13,374 nt of DNA from NCBI GenBank assembly GCA_945861845.1, contig CAMAWS010000033.1:1-13374 (forward strand), given 5' to 3'. Source of the DNA: Candidatus Sulfopaludibacter sp. SbA3. Its GTDB lineage: Bacteria > Acidobacteriota > Terriglobia > 20CM-2-55-15. The notes below the pieces were generated by a model. The model saw nothing but the letters and a program-made list of their open reading frames with translations, did not search any database and was not told where the DNA came from. Shown here piece by piece: positions 1 to 6,067 of the stretch. Both the position numbers and the translations under genes were made by a program. Position 1 is the stretch's first letter. Each line of letters starts with the position of its first letter.

Positions 1-718
1 CCTTTTCGGCCTGCGTTGCGGGCGACACCATGTCTGTCAGCCGGGCAACGGTTCCGCTTTCACCGGTAATACTGCCGTCGGGCTCACCCGTGCTGTCCTT
101 GCTAATGGTCACGCGGCCGATTCGCGCGATATCCCGCGTAACGCCGGCAATCTTCAGTGCCGCGCTATTGAAGTAGGCCTGGCCGCGATTCTGGAAGACG
201 ACGACTGGAATGTTTGGCGCGGCCCCGTCAAGGTCCTGCCGAGTGGGCTCACGCTTTTCGGGGAATTTGCTCAAGTCCCATCCGCTGGCGACGTAAACGG
301 CTTTCCCCGGGCCGGCCGCCGCGGCGGCCTGGCGAATTCGATCCAACAATCCGGCAAGCGAAGTGACTTCCCGCACGTCAATTCCGCGATTGGCCATCGC
401 TGCATGATAGGCATGGTTGTGATTGTCCATCAGGCCCGGCATCACAGCACGCCCGCCAAGATCGATCAATTGAGTTTGAGGGCCGGCGAGAGCTCGCATG
501 TCGCGCGTGGCGCCTACGGCCAGGAACTTATCGCCTTTTACTGCAAAGGCCTCCTTTACCGTGTTCCCGGTGTCCACTGTGATCACCTTGCCATTGAAGT
601 ACACGGCATCGGGAACCTCGATACGCTGGCCAAACACATTGGCGCCCGACGCCAACGTGAGTAAAACCACGCCGAAAACCGACGCCAACTGCGTCATTCG
701 CAACCTTGCACAAGTCAT
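1..718 (-). CDS. Secreted amidohydrolase, YtcJ-like (Amidohydro_3 type), partial: N-terminal part only
   Basis: A continuous reverse-strand reading frame of 239 codons starts at the ATG at 716-718 and runs off the left edge, so the gene is incomplete at its 3' end. A strong Shine-Dalgarno (GGGAGG, 725-731) supports this start. Residues 1-31 look like a signal peptide: a basic start, a hydrophobic core, and cleavage near VFG-Q. The beta-sandwich start (DAVYFNGKVITVD) and the metal-binding motif PGLMDNHNH (His100, His102) match the YtcJ/Amidohydro_3 branch of the amidohydrolase superfamily. So does the later stretch containing GWDLSKFPE. Members hydrolyse amide or related bonds with bound divalent metal, but substrates are mostly unknown and I do not assign one. 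An export signal suggests periplasmic action. The catalytic metal ligands of the C-terminal half lie outside the window. The family call is firm; the substrate is unknown. Confidence 0.88.
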   Translation of the reverse strand, partial: MTCARLRMTQLASVFGVVLLTLASGANVFGQRIEVPDAVYFNGKVITVDTGNTVKEAFAVKGDKFLAVGATRDMRALAGPQTQLIDLGGRAVMPGLMDNHNHAYHAAMANRGIDVREVTSLAGLLDRIRQAAAAAGPGKAVYVASGWDLSKFPEKREPTRQDLDGAAPNIPVVVFQNRGQAYFNSAALKIAGVTRDIARIGRVTISKDSTGEPDGSITGESGTVARLTDMVSPATQAEK

Positions 719-724
719 GAAAAA

Positions 725-731
725 GCCTCCC
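725..731 (-). promoter_or_regulatory. Shine-Dalgarno of the amidohydrolase gene
   Basis: On the minus strand GGGAGG lies about seven bases before the ATG at 718, close to ideal spacing. It decides this start over the in-frame ATG at codon 8. Confidence 0.7.
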
Positions 732-763
732 GATTCGATTGGATGGCTACTCTAATACGAAGC

Positions 764-776
764 GTTGCCGGGCAAC
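764..776. promoter_or_regulatory. 13-bp palindrome in a divergent intergenic region, possible operator
   Basis: GTTGCC-G-GGCAAC is a perfect 6-bp inverted repeat around one base. It sits between two divergent genes for exported proteins, about 22 bp upstream of the -35 box proposed for the rightward gene and 46 bp before the leftward start. The position suits an operator or a small hairpin. There is no direct evidence of protein binding. Confidence 0.3.
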
Positions 777-797
777 AAAGAATTTGGCGGGAAGAAT

Positions 798-826
798 TTG
801 ACAGAAGGGCTCTGCAAGAATAGGCT
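798..826 (+). promoter_or_regulatory. Sigma-70-like promoter of the 871-1977 gene
   Basis: A perfect -35 hexamer TTGACA (798-803) is followed by a 17-bp spacer and TAGGCT (821-826). The second hexamer keeps the T, A and final T that matter most in the -10 box. Transcription would begin near 833, giving a leader of about 38 bases with a GAGGAAAGGA ribosome binding site just before the ATG at 871. Confidence 0.55.
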
Positions 827-870
827 ACTGGTCCACGAGCCCAAAAACGAGTCCGGGAAGAGGAAAGGAA

Positions 871-1977
871 ATGACCGTGAAAAAGAGTTTGAACTTAATC
901 GCCGCATCGTTTGCGCTGTTAGTTTTGCTGGTGGCGCCGGCCGCCGCGCAGACCTTGAAAAATACAAAGACCATTAACCCGAAGGCGCCTGCGCCGCGCC
1001 TTCCGAACGGCAAGCCTGATTTCAGTGGACTCTGGGCCAGGCCCGGCGTGCAGGACATTACCAGATCGTTCGAGAATCCGAATGGGATGATGAATAAAGG
1101 TGAACCCAATCCCCTTCCGTTCACACCGTGGGGGCAGGCTCAATGGGACAACTACAATCCGCCGAAGTACGGTGACTACGCCGGCAGCTGCATGCCGTTC
1201 GGCTGGATCCGGTCCTTCACGCCGCATCCGATGCAGATCATACAGAACAACGAGTACATCACCTTCGAGTTCGAACAGAGCACCATGTTCCAGACCGTCA
1301 ACACCGAGGGCCTGCCGCATCGAGATCTGGCGCCGTCGTGGTTTGGCGACTCCCGCGCACACTGGGAAGGCGATACGCTGGTCATCGACGTCACGAACCT
1401 CAACGGCTATACCAAGCTCGGCACGATCGGTCATCCGATGAGCGACCAGTCGCATCTTGTGATGTCTTTCACACGGCCGGACATGGGCCACATGACCTTT
1501 AAATGGGTCCTCACCGATCCGAAGAGCTACACGCGCCCAATCACCAACGAGCGCGTTTTCGTCCTCACGCCGGAAAACGAACTCCTGGAATACGGCTGCA
1601 TGGAAGGCAACCTCCAGGCGCTTCTCGAAGGCGCATTCACGCCGTGGCTGGGTTCAACGGATTCGGATACCTATCGCACGTTCACGCCGCAGCGCCAGTG
1701 GCCGGCATACGACCTCACCAAGAAAGCGAACATGACCGGGGTGATCCGGCAGATCCTGTCCACGGACCCATTCACGTTCGCGCGAATCGAAGCGGGCGGG
1801 AAAATGGTGGATGTCGTACTGGCGCCGCCGGTTCGCATGGACTTCCGTGGGCTGACCGCTGAAGAGCTGAAGACGGGAGTAACAGTGACCGTATCGGCCG
1901 CTCCGCACAAGACCACAGCAAATGAGTTTCGGGCGGAGACAATTACGCTCGGCAACAGAACGTTCGACCTGCGCTAA
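871..1977 (+). CDS. Secreted protein of unknown function ('PDFSGLW' family) with a DUF6152-like C-terminal domain
   Basis: A 368-aa protein with a clear signal peptide (residues 1-26, KK then a hydrophobic stretch, cleavage near AAA-Q), so it is probably periplasmic. The start is supported by GAGGAAAGGA directly upstream. The mature part opens with the LPNGKPDFSGLW signature. This is typical of a large, uncharacterised secreted family common in Acidobacteriota. Further family features include a central HWEGDTLVIDVTNL block and the YGCMEGN segment. From about residue 286 a second module begins (MTGVIRQI...DPFTFARIE, then GVTVTVSAAP and ETITLGNRTFDL). It resembles the small beta-barrel DUF6152 domain, which often appears as a separate exported protein. 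No catalytic motif is recognised and I assign no function. It is divergent from the amidohydrolase and convergent with the NusG-like gene, with only four bases between the stops. Confidence 0.85.
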   Translation: MTVKKSLNLIAASFALLVLLVAPAAAQTLKNTKTINPKAPAPRLPNGKPDFSGLWARPGVQDITRSFENPNGMMNKGEPNPLPFTPWGQAQWDNYNPPKYGDYAGSCMPFGWIRSFTPHPMQIIQNNEYITFEFEQSTMFQTVNTEGLPHRDLAPSWFGDSRAHWEGDTLVIDVTNLNGYTKLGTIGHPMSDQSHLVMSFTRPDMGHMTFKWVLTDPKSYTRPITNERVFVLTPENELLEYGCMEGNLQALLEGAFTPWLGSTDSDTYRTFTPQRQWPAYDLTKKANMTGVIRQILSTDPFTFARIEAGGKMVDVVLAPPVRMDFRGLTAEELKTGVTVTVSAAPHKTTANEFRAETITLGNRTFDLR

Positions 1978-1981
1978 CGGA

Positions 1982-2473
1982 CTAGAGCGGCTCGACTGTA
2001 TCGGCATCGACCTCTGCTACGACAGACTGTTGAAGCAGACCGATGCTGAGAACCAGTCGGGCCAGTCCCCTCTTTCGAGTCAGGATCCCCTCGCAACCTG
2101 CGAGGGGACCCGTTTTCACCCTCACCTTGCGGCCAACCTTTAAATAGGGATGCGGATTGAACGGCAGTTCGGACTCCACGAGCCGGCGGATCGCTGCCAT
2201 CTCCTCATCGGGAATTTGAGCAGGCTCCCCGTCGAAGCGCACGAATGACACAGCGCCATACGGCCGCAGGATGTCGTAGTACCGGCTGTCGAAGTCGATG
2301 TGCACGAAAAGGTAATTCTTGAATAGCGGCTCTTCGACGATCTTGTAGCGATCGCTCCAACGCCTGCGCACCTTATATGTAGGCAGGAATACTTCGATTT
2401 CGCGCCGGGCCAGGTCGTCGTGTACCTGTTTTTCGTGACGGGGGCGGGTGTAGAGGGCGTACCAACCTGGCAT
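1982..2473 (-). CDS. NusG-like transcription antiterminator, RfaH/UpxY/LoaP-type paralogue
   Basis: A 163-aa protein with the NusG N-terminal domain at residues 1-105: PGWYALYTRPRHEKQV at the start, then LFKNYLFVHIDF and VSFVRFDGEPAQIPD. A KOW domain follows at about 112-163 (VGRKVRVKTGPLAGCEGIL). Such proteins ride on RNA polymerase and suppress pausing or termination. The lack of a neighbouring secE or ribosomal protein genes, the short length and the MPGWYALYT start fit a specialised paralogue rather than housekeeping NusG. Relatives usually control exopolysaccharide or secondary-metabolite operons and sit at their head, but no such operon lies here, so the target is unknown. It is the last minus-strand gene after citrate synthase, separated by a palindrome element. 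No good ribosome binding site is visible before the ATG at 2473. Confidence 0.85.
   Translation of the reverse strand: MPGWYALYTRPRHEKQVHDDLARREIEVFLPTYKVRRRWSDRYKIVEEPLFKNYLFVHIDFDSRYYDILRPYGAVSFVRFDGEPAQIPDEEMAAIRRLVESELPFNPHPYLKVGRKVRVKTGPLAGCEGILTRKRGLARLVLSIGLLQQSVVAEVDADTVEPL
2086..2108. repeat. 10-bp perfect hairpin inside the NusG-like coding sequence
   Basis: TCCCCTCGCA and TGCGAGGGGA pair perfectly around a 3-base loop. The hairpin lies in the part of the gene encoding GPLAGCEGI of the KOW domain. It may be chance in GC-rich coding DNA, since the encoded residues are conserved in the family. Confidence 0.4.
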
Positions 2474-2489
2474 TAAGAGAGTTTACTAC

Positions 2490-2575
2490 TTGTGGGCGCG
2501 GGGCTTCAGCCCCGTGCAAAGATCAAACAGAAATTTTCTGGAACTTTGCACGGGGCTGAAGCCCCGCGCCCACAA
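2490..2575. repeat. Paired REP/BIME-like palindromes: perfect 32-bp inverted repeat
   Basis: Two 32-bp arms (2490-2521 and 2544-2575) are exact reverse complements around a 22-base spacer. Each arm is itself a near-palindrome with the core CGGGGCTTCAGCCCCG, extendable to a 10-bp stem with one G-U pair. The spacer also holds a small inverted repeat, CAGAAA-T-TTTCTG (2528-2540). The element lies five bases after the citrate synthase stop and ends 16 bases before the NusG-like start. Transcribed, it would form a very stable hairpin able to stop transcription or protect the 3' end of citrate synthase mRNA, although no T-run follows. The same unit recurs at 7791-7850, which marks it as a dispersed repeat rather than a simple terminator. 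Confidence 0.85.
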
Positions 2576-2579
2576 AATG

Positions 2580-3695
2580 CTACCGCTGATCGATGGGCGC
2601 CCACTTAAGACCGACCGCAGGCCCCATGTACTCGGCGCGTGGCCGTATGAGCCGGTTGTTGGAATACTGTTCCAGGATGTGCGCTGTCCAGCCGGACATG
2701 CGGCTTACTGCGAAAAATGGCGTGAACAAGTCGATCGGCATTCCGCCAATGTAGTAGGTGCTGGCCGAATAGAAATCGACATTCGGATTCAACTTTTTCT
2801 CGGCCTTGACCAGAGTCTCGATTCTCTCCGACATGTCGTACCACTTCCGCTGCCCCGTGCGCTCCCCGGCTTCCTTCGACATGCGCCGCAGATGGGTTGC
2901 GCGTGGATCCTCGGTGTGATAAACGCGGTGGCCGAAACCGGCGATCTTTACCTTATTCGCGAAAAGTTTCTGAACATGCGCATCGACGTTCGAGATATCG
3001 CCGATCTCCAGCAGCATCCGCATGGTCGATTCGTTTGCGCCGCCATGCAGCGGTCCCTTCAGAGCCCCGATACCCGAGGTGACGGCCGAATAGATATCCG
3101 ACAACGTGGCTGCCGTAACACGGCTCGCAAACGTCGAGGCATTAAGTTCGTGATCGGCGTGCAGGATCAAAGCGATGTCGAGCGCCCTGGCGACCGATTC
3201 GTCGGGCAAATTGCCTGTAAGCATGTAGTAGAAGTTTGCGGCGTGGCCAAGGTCGGCACGCGGAGCGAGAAGCTCCTTGCCGTTCCTGATGCGATCCCAC
3301 GCGGTGACCAGCGTAGCGGTCTGTGCGGTCAGGCGAATCGCCTTCCGGAGGTTGGCTTCGGCGGACATGTCCTCTGCCTCCGGGTCGTACATCGACAGGG
3401 CTGAGGTGGAAGTCCGCAATACCTCCATCGGCAGGGCCTTCTTCGGCAGGGCCTTCATCAGCTGGACCACGCCATCGGGAATGTTCCGGCTATCGGCTAA
3501 TTTCTTTGACGTATCCGCCAGCTGCGCGCGATTCGGCAGCTTGCCGAACCACAACAGATGGCAAGTCTCCTCGAAAGTCGAATTCGTTGCCAGTTCGTGG
3601 ATGTTGTAACCCCGATACGACAGGATTCCCTTGTCACCGTCGATATAGCAAATGCTGGATTCTCCAGCTACGACATCTTCCAATCCTGCTTTCAT
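2580..3695 (-). CDS. gltA: Citrate synthase (short, Bacillus CitZ-like type)
   Basis: Condenses oxaloacetate and acetyl-CoA to citrate, the entry step of the TCA cycle; cytosolic. At 371 aa it has the length of the short CitZ-like citrate synthases and lacks the extra N-terminal domain of the E. coli enzyme. The N-terminus MKAGLEDVVAGESSICYIDG is family-typical. The catalytic set is complete: His217 in GPLHGGANE, His256 in GFGHRVY and Asp307 in NVDFYSA. DHELNAS (His182) and the C-terminal RPRAEY arginines are also present. GAGGG about ten bases upstream supports the ATG at 3695. It follows the SAM hydrolase on the same strand after 41 bases and ends five bases before a large palindrome. The family also contains 2-methylcitrate synthases of nearly the same sequence. 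No prpB or prpD lies nearby, so citrate synthase is preferred. Confidence 0.93.
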   Translation of the reverse strand: MKAGLEDVVAGESSICYIDGDKGILSYRGYNIHELATNSTFEETCHLLWFGKLPNRAQLADTSKKLADSRNIPDGVVQLMKALPKKALPMEVLRTSTSALSMYDPEAEDMSAEANLRKAIRLTAQTATLVTAWDRIRNGKELLAPRADLGHAANFYYMLTGNLPDESVARALDIALILHADHELNASTFASRVTAATLSDIYSAVTSGIGALKGPLHGGANESTMRMLLEIGDISNVDAHVQKLFANKVKIAGFGHRVYHTEDPRATHLRRMSKEAGERTGQRKWYDMSERIETLVKAEKKLNPNVDFYSASTYYIGGMPIDLFTPFFAVSRMSGWTAHILEQYSNNRLIRPRAEYMGPAVGLKWAPIDQR

Positions 3696-3736
3696 ATGAA
3701 ACCCTCATGAACCTAGTATTTTGACCGCCATGCATT

Positions 3737-4522
3737 TTAGTTATTTGGCTGGCCAGTTTCTACCTCGATTTCAGACCCACTCTCAACATTTAGCCTGTCT
3801 GCGGCCGATCCCTGGTTCAAAGCCAGCTCAATGTAGCCGACGCTTCCTTCGATGGCGAGGAACTCTCCTGGCTCCGCCTCTGAAAAACTATTGCACAATC
3901 TTTGAATATCAAAGCCGGCTGCTCGGATCCGGAAGCCGGGCTTCAGATCACCTGCCCGAAAATTCGTGATGACGTTCCCGAACTTGTCGACGCGCAAGAC
4001 TGCTCCGATCAAGCGGTCTGCGCCAAGGGGACGCGGCTCGGGAATCGCTTTTTGGACGAAATCCGGAATGCGCGGCCCCACGGAATCGAGCGGCGCGCCG
4101 CAGGCCAGGTGCGCCGCCACAGGCGCGAAGATATCGCGGCCGTGAAACGTGTTGCTCACGGGATGCTTGAATAAACTTTGATTCGTGATCTGGTGCACGG
4201 AAATTTCGGCAGCCCCGGGGGAAAGTATCAGCGACAGTACGCCATTGTCTGGCGCCACAAACATGTGCCGCCCCGCAGCCGCGGCAAGAGGCCGCCGCGA
4301 GGACCCAACACCGGGATCGACGACCACGACATGGATCGTGCCTTCCGGAAAATACCCGTATGAACTCTTGATGACGAACGCAGCTTCCAGGATGTCGTAA
4401 GACTGGATCTCGTGGGTGATGTCCACGATCTGCGCGCCGGGTGCAAGCCCAAGAATCACGCCCTTCATCATCCCGGCAAAGGGATCGCTCAGGCCGAAGT
4501 CAGTGGTTAAGGTTATAATCAC
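3737..4522 (-). CDS. S-adenosyl-L-methionine hydroxide adenosyltransferase (SAM hydrolase, DUF62 family)
   Basis: Related to fluorinase and chlorinase, but these widespread members use water or hydroxide to split SAM into adenosine and methionine. With the GTG start at 4522 the product is 261 aa and begins MIITLTTDFGLSDPFAGMMK, the usual N-terminus of the family. The Asp-Arg-His set ascribed to the hydrolases is present: Asp69 and Arg76 in VVDPGVGSSRR and His127 in NTFHGRDIF. The C-terminal beta domain contains VDKFGNVITN. A longer form from a TTG at 4564 is possible, but it would overlap the divergent cysteine desulfurase gene by about 30 bases and adds 14 residues not expected in the family. 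There is no clear ribosome binding site before the GTG. It probably forms a minus-strand unit with citrate synthase downstream. Its physiological role is not established. Confidence 0.9.
   Translation of the reverse strand: MIITLTTDFGLSDPFAGMMKGVILGLAPGAQIVDITHEIQSYDILEAAFVIKSSYGYFPEGTIHVVVVDPGVGSSRRPLAAAAGRHMFVAPDNGVLSLILSPGAAEISVHQITNQSLFKHPVSNTFHGRDIFAPVAAHLACGAPLDSVGPRIPDFVQKAIPEPRPLGADRLIGAVLRVDKFGNVITNFRAGDLKPGFRIRAAGFDIQRLCNSFSEAEPGEFLAIEGSVGYIELALNQGSAADRLNVESGSEIEVETGQPNN
4514..4519 (+). promoter_or_regulatory. Perfect -10 hexamer before the cysteine desulfurase gene
   Basis: TATAAT lies 14 bases upstream of the ATG at 4534, inside the first codons of the divergent SAM hydrolase gene. 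No convincing -35 box sits 16-18 bases upstream. Transcription would begin near 4526, leaving a leader of about eight bases, which agrees with the lack of a Shine-Dalgarno before the ATG. Confidence 0.45.
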
Positions 4523-4533
4523 GGGTACACGAG

Positions 4534-5697
4534 ATGCGAAGAGTCTATCTGGATAGTAACGCAACCACCCCCATACGGCCAGAGGTCGTGACCGCCATGA
4601 TGCCCGTCCTTACGGAGCATTTCGGCAATCCCTCGTCGATTCACTGGTTCGGCCAGCACGCGAAGTCGATGATCGATGACGCGCGCCAGCATGTTGCGCG
4701 GCTCATTAATGCCGAATCATCGGAAATCGTTTTCACCAGCGGCGGAACGGAAGCCGACAACTTCGCAATCCGGGGCATGGCCGAATCGCAGAAGGCAAAG
4801 GGCCGGCACATCATCACTTCGAAGATCGAGCACCATGCGGTGATGCATACTTGCCAGGACCTCGAGAAGCAGGGCTACGAAGTGACCTGGCTTCCCGTAT
4901 CGCGCGACGGAGCAGTGGACCCGGACAGTGTGCGGCGCGCATTGCGTCCCGGCACCATCCTGATCACGATCATGCACGCCAACAACGAAATCGGGACTGT
5001 CCAGCCGATCGAGGAAATCGGCCGGATCGCCGAAGAGGCCGACGTATACTTCCATTCCGACGGCGTTCAGTCGACGGGAAAGATACCGATTGACGTGCGC
5101 AGGCTTAAAGTTGACCTCTATTCAATGTCCTCGCACAAGATCCACGGGCCGAAAGGAATCGGCGCGCTCTTCATCAAGAAAGGCACCATCCTGAAACCCT
5201 TGCTGACCGGAGGCGGGCACGAGCGCAACCGGCGCTCCGGCACGGAAAACGTCGCAGGCATCGTTGGATTCGGTCATGCCGCGAAGATGGCGCGGGAGAG
5301 CATGGCAACCGATATGGCGCGAGTGGGCGAGTTGCGAGACTTGCTCGAGGCGGCACTGAAGTCGAGGATTGAATTCATTCACGTGAACGGAGAGAATGCG
5401 CCGCGGCTTCCGAACACGACCAACATCATGGTGGACTACGCTGAAGGTGAAGGCCTGGTCATTTCGCTCGATTTGAAAGGCGTCGCGGTGTCGACGGGTT
5501 CGGCGTGCTCTTCCGGATCAATGGAGCCCTCCCACGTGCTGACGGCCATCGGAAAAACGCCGGACGAAGCGCACGGGAGCCTCAGGTTGAGCCTGAGCGC
5601 GCTCACGACCAGGGAAGATGTGGAATACGTCATCGAGGTGCTGCCTGGAATCGTTGAGCGATTGCGGGACCTGTCGCCGTATTACAAGAAAGTCTAG
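4534..5697 (+). CDS. Cysteine desulfurase, NifS/IscS family
   Basis: A PLP enzyme that takes sulfur from cysteine as an enzyme persulfide and passes it on to Fe-S assembly and tRNA thiolation. The 387-aa protein is full length: VYLDSNATTPI at the start, SGGTEADN at 69-76, IEHHAV with the PLP-stacking His, the PLP lysine Lys202 in SSHKIHGPKG, and the catalytic loop STGSACSSGSMEPSHVL with Cys325. The long flexible catalytic loop marks it as class I (NifS/IscS) rather than SufS. It is followed after eight bases by an IscU-type scaffold and then mnmA, so its persulfide probably serves both. No iscR, hscA, hscB or fdx genes are visible nearby. I cannot decide between the labels NifS and IscS from sequence alone. 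Confidence 0.94.
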   Translation: MRRVYLDSNATTPIRPEVVTAMMPVLTEHFGNPSSIHWFGQHAKSMIDDARQHVARLINAESSEIVFTSGGTEADNFAIRGMAESQKAKGRHIITSKIEHHAVMHTCQDLEKQGYEVTWLPVSRDGAVDPDSVRRALRPGTILITIMHANNEIGTVQPIEEIGRIAEEADVYFHSDGVQSTGKIPIDVRRLKVDLYSMSSHKIHGPKGIGALFIKKGTILKPLLTGGGHERNRRSGTENVAGIVGFGHAAKMARESMATDMARVGELRDLLEAALKSRIEFIHVNGENAPRLPNTTNIMVDYAEGEGLVISLDLKGVAVSTGSACSSGSMEPSHVLTAIGKTPDEAHGSLRLSLSALTTREDVEYVIEVLPGIVERLRDLSPYYKKV

Positions 5698-5705
5698 TTT
5701 GAATT

Positions 5706-6062
5706 ATGGCTTACTCGGAAAAGCTCCTCGATTATTTTCAAAATCCGCGATGTGTAGGTGAAATCCCGGGCGCGGACGCTGTCGCCGAAGTAAGCAACCC
5801 CATTTGCGGCGACGTAATGAAACTCTGGGTAAAAATAGACGGCAGGCATATCCGGGATGCGAAGTTCAAGGCGCAGGGCTGCAGCGCAGCCATAGCCACC
5901 AGTTCCTACGCCACGGAAATGCTCGTCGGAATGGAAATCGATCGCGCTCGCCTTATCACAAAGGAAGAGATTGCGGATGCGCTGGGCGGTCTTCCGGCGT
6001 CGAAGATTCACTGCAGCGTCCTGGCATCGGACGCTATAAAGCAAGTGCTGAGGGAGTTCTAG
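5706..6062 (+). CDS. iscU: Fe-S cluster assembly scaffold, IscU / NifU N-terminal type
   Basis: A 118-aa scaffold on which Fe-S clusters are built from desulfurase-derived sulfur. All cluster ligand positions are present: Cys34 and Asp36 in NPICGD, Cys59 in QGCSAA, and His102-Cys103 in KIHCSVLASDA. It is the one-domain form, without the ferredoxin-like and C-terminal Nfu domains of nitrogen-fixation NifU. Two details differ from E. coli IscU. The chaperone-binding LPPVK loop reads LPASK here, and an extra cysteine (Cys16) sits in NPRCVG. It starts eight bases after the desulfurase stop with no strong ribosome binding site, which suggests translational coupling. Its stop lies five bases before the mnmA start. 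Confidence 0.93.
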   Translation: MAYSEKLLDYFQNPRCVGEIPGADAVAEVSNPICGDVMKLWVKIDGRHIRDAKFKAQGCSAAIATSSYATEMLVGMEIDRARLITKEEIADALGGLPASKIHCSVLASDAIKQVLREF

Positions 6063-6067
6063 CAGAA

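Noticed and set aside
2490..2575. Classical Rho-independent terminator
   Set aside because: The stem is far longer than usual, the arms are themselves palindromes found elsewhere, and no T-run follows on either strand.
2490..2575. Insertion sequence ends or a MITE
   Set aside because: No target-site duplication is visible at the borders (flanks ACTAC and AATGC differ), and REP-like pairing explains the structure better.
2490..3404. Long plus-strand open frame of 304 codons opposite citrate synthase
   Set aside because: It is antisense to a gene with complete catalytic motifs, starts inside the palindrome element, and its translation shows no family resemblance.
4523..4564. TTG start at 4564 for the SAM hydrolase
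   Set aside because: It overlaps the divergent desulfurase gene and adds 14 residues before the family's usual N-terminus, so the GTG at 4522 was preferred.
5804..6067. Upstream extension of the mnmA frame by 88 codons
   Set aside because: It overlaps iscU in another frame and its Arg/Ser/Gly-rich translation is typical of a shadow frame; the PP-loop begins right after the ATG at 6068.
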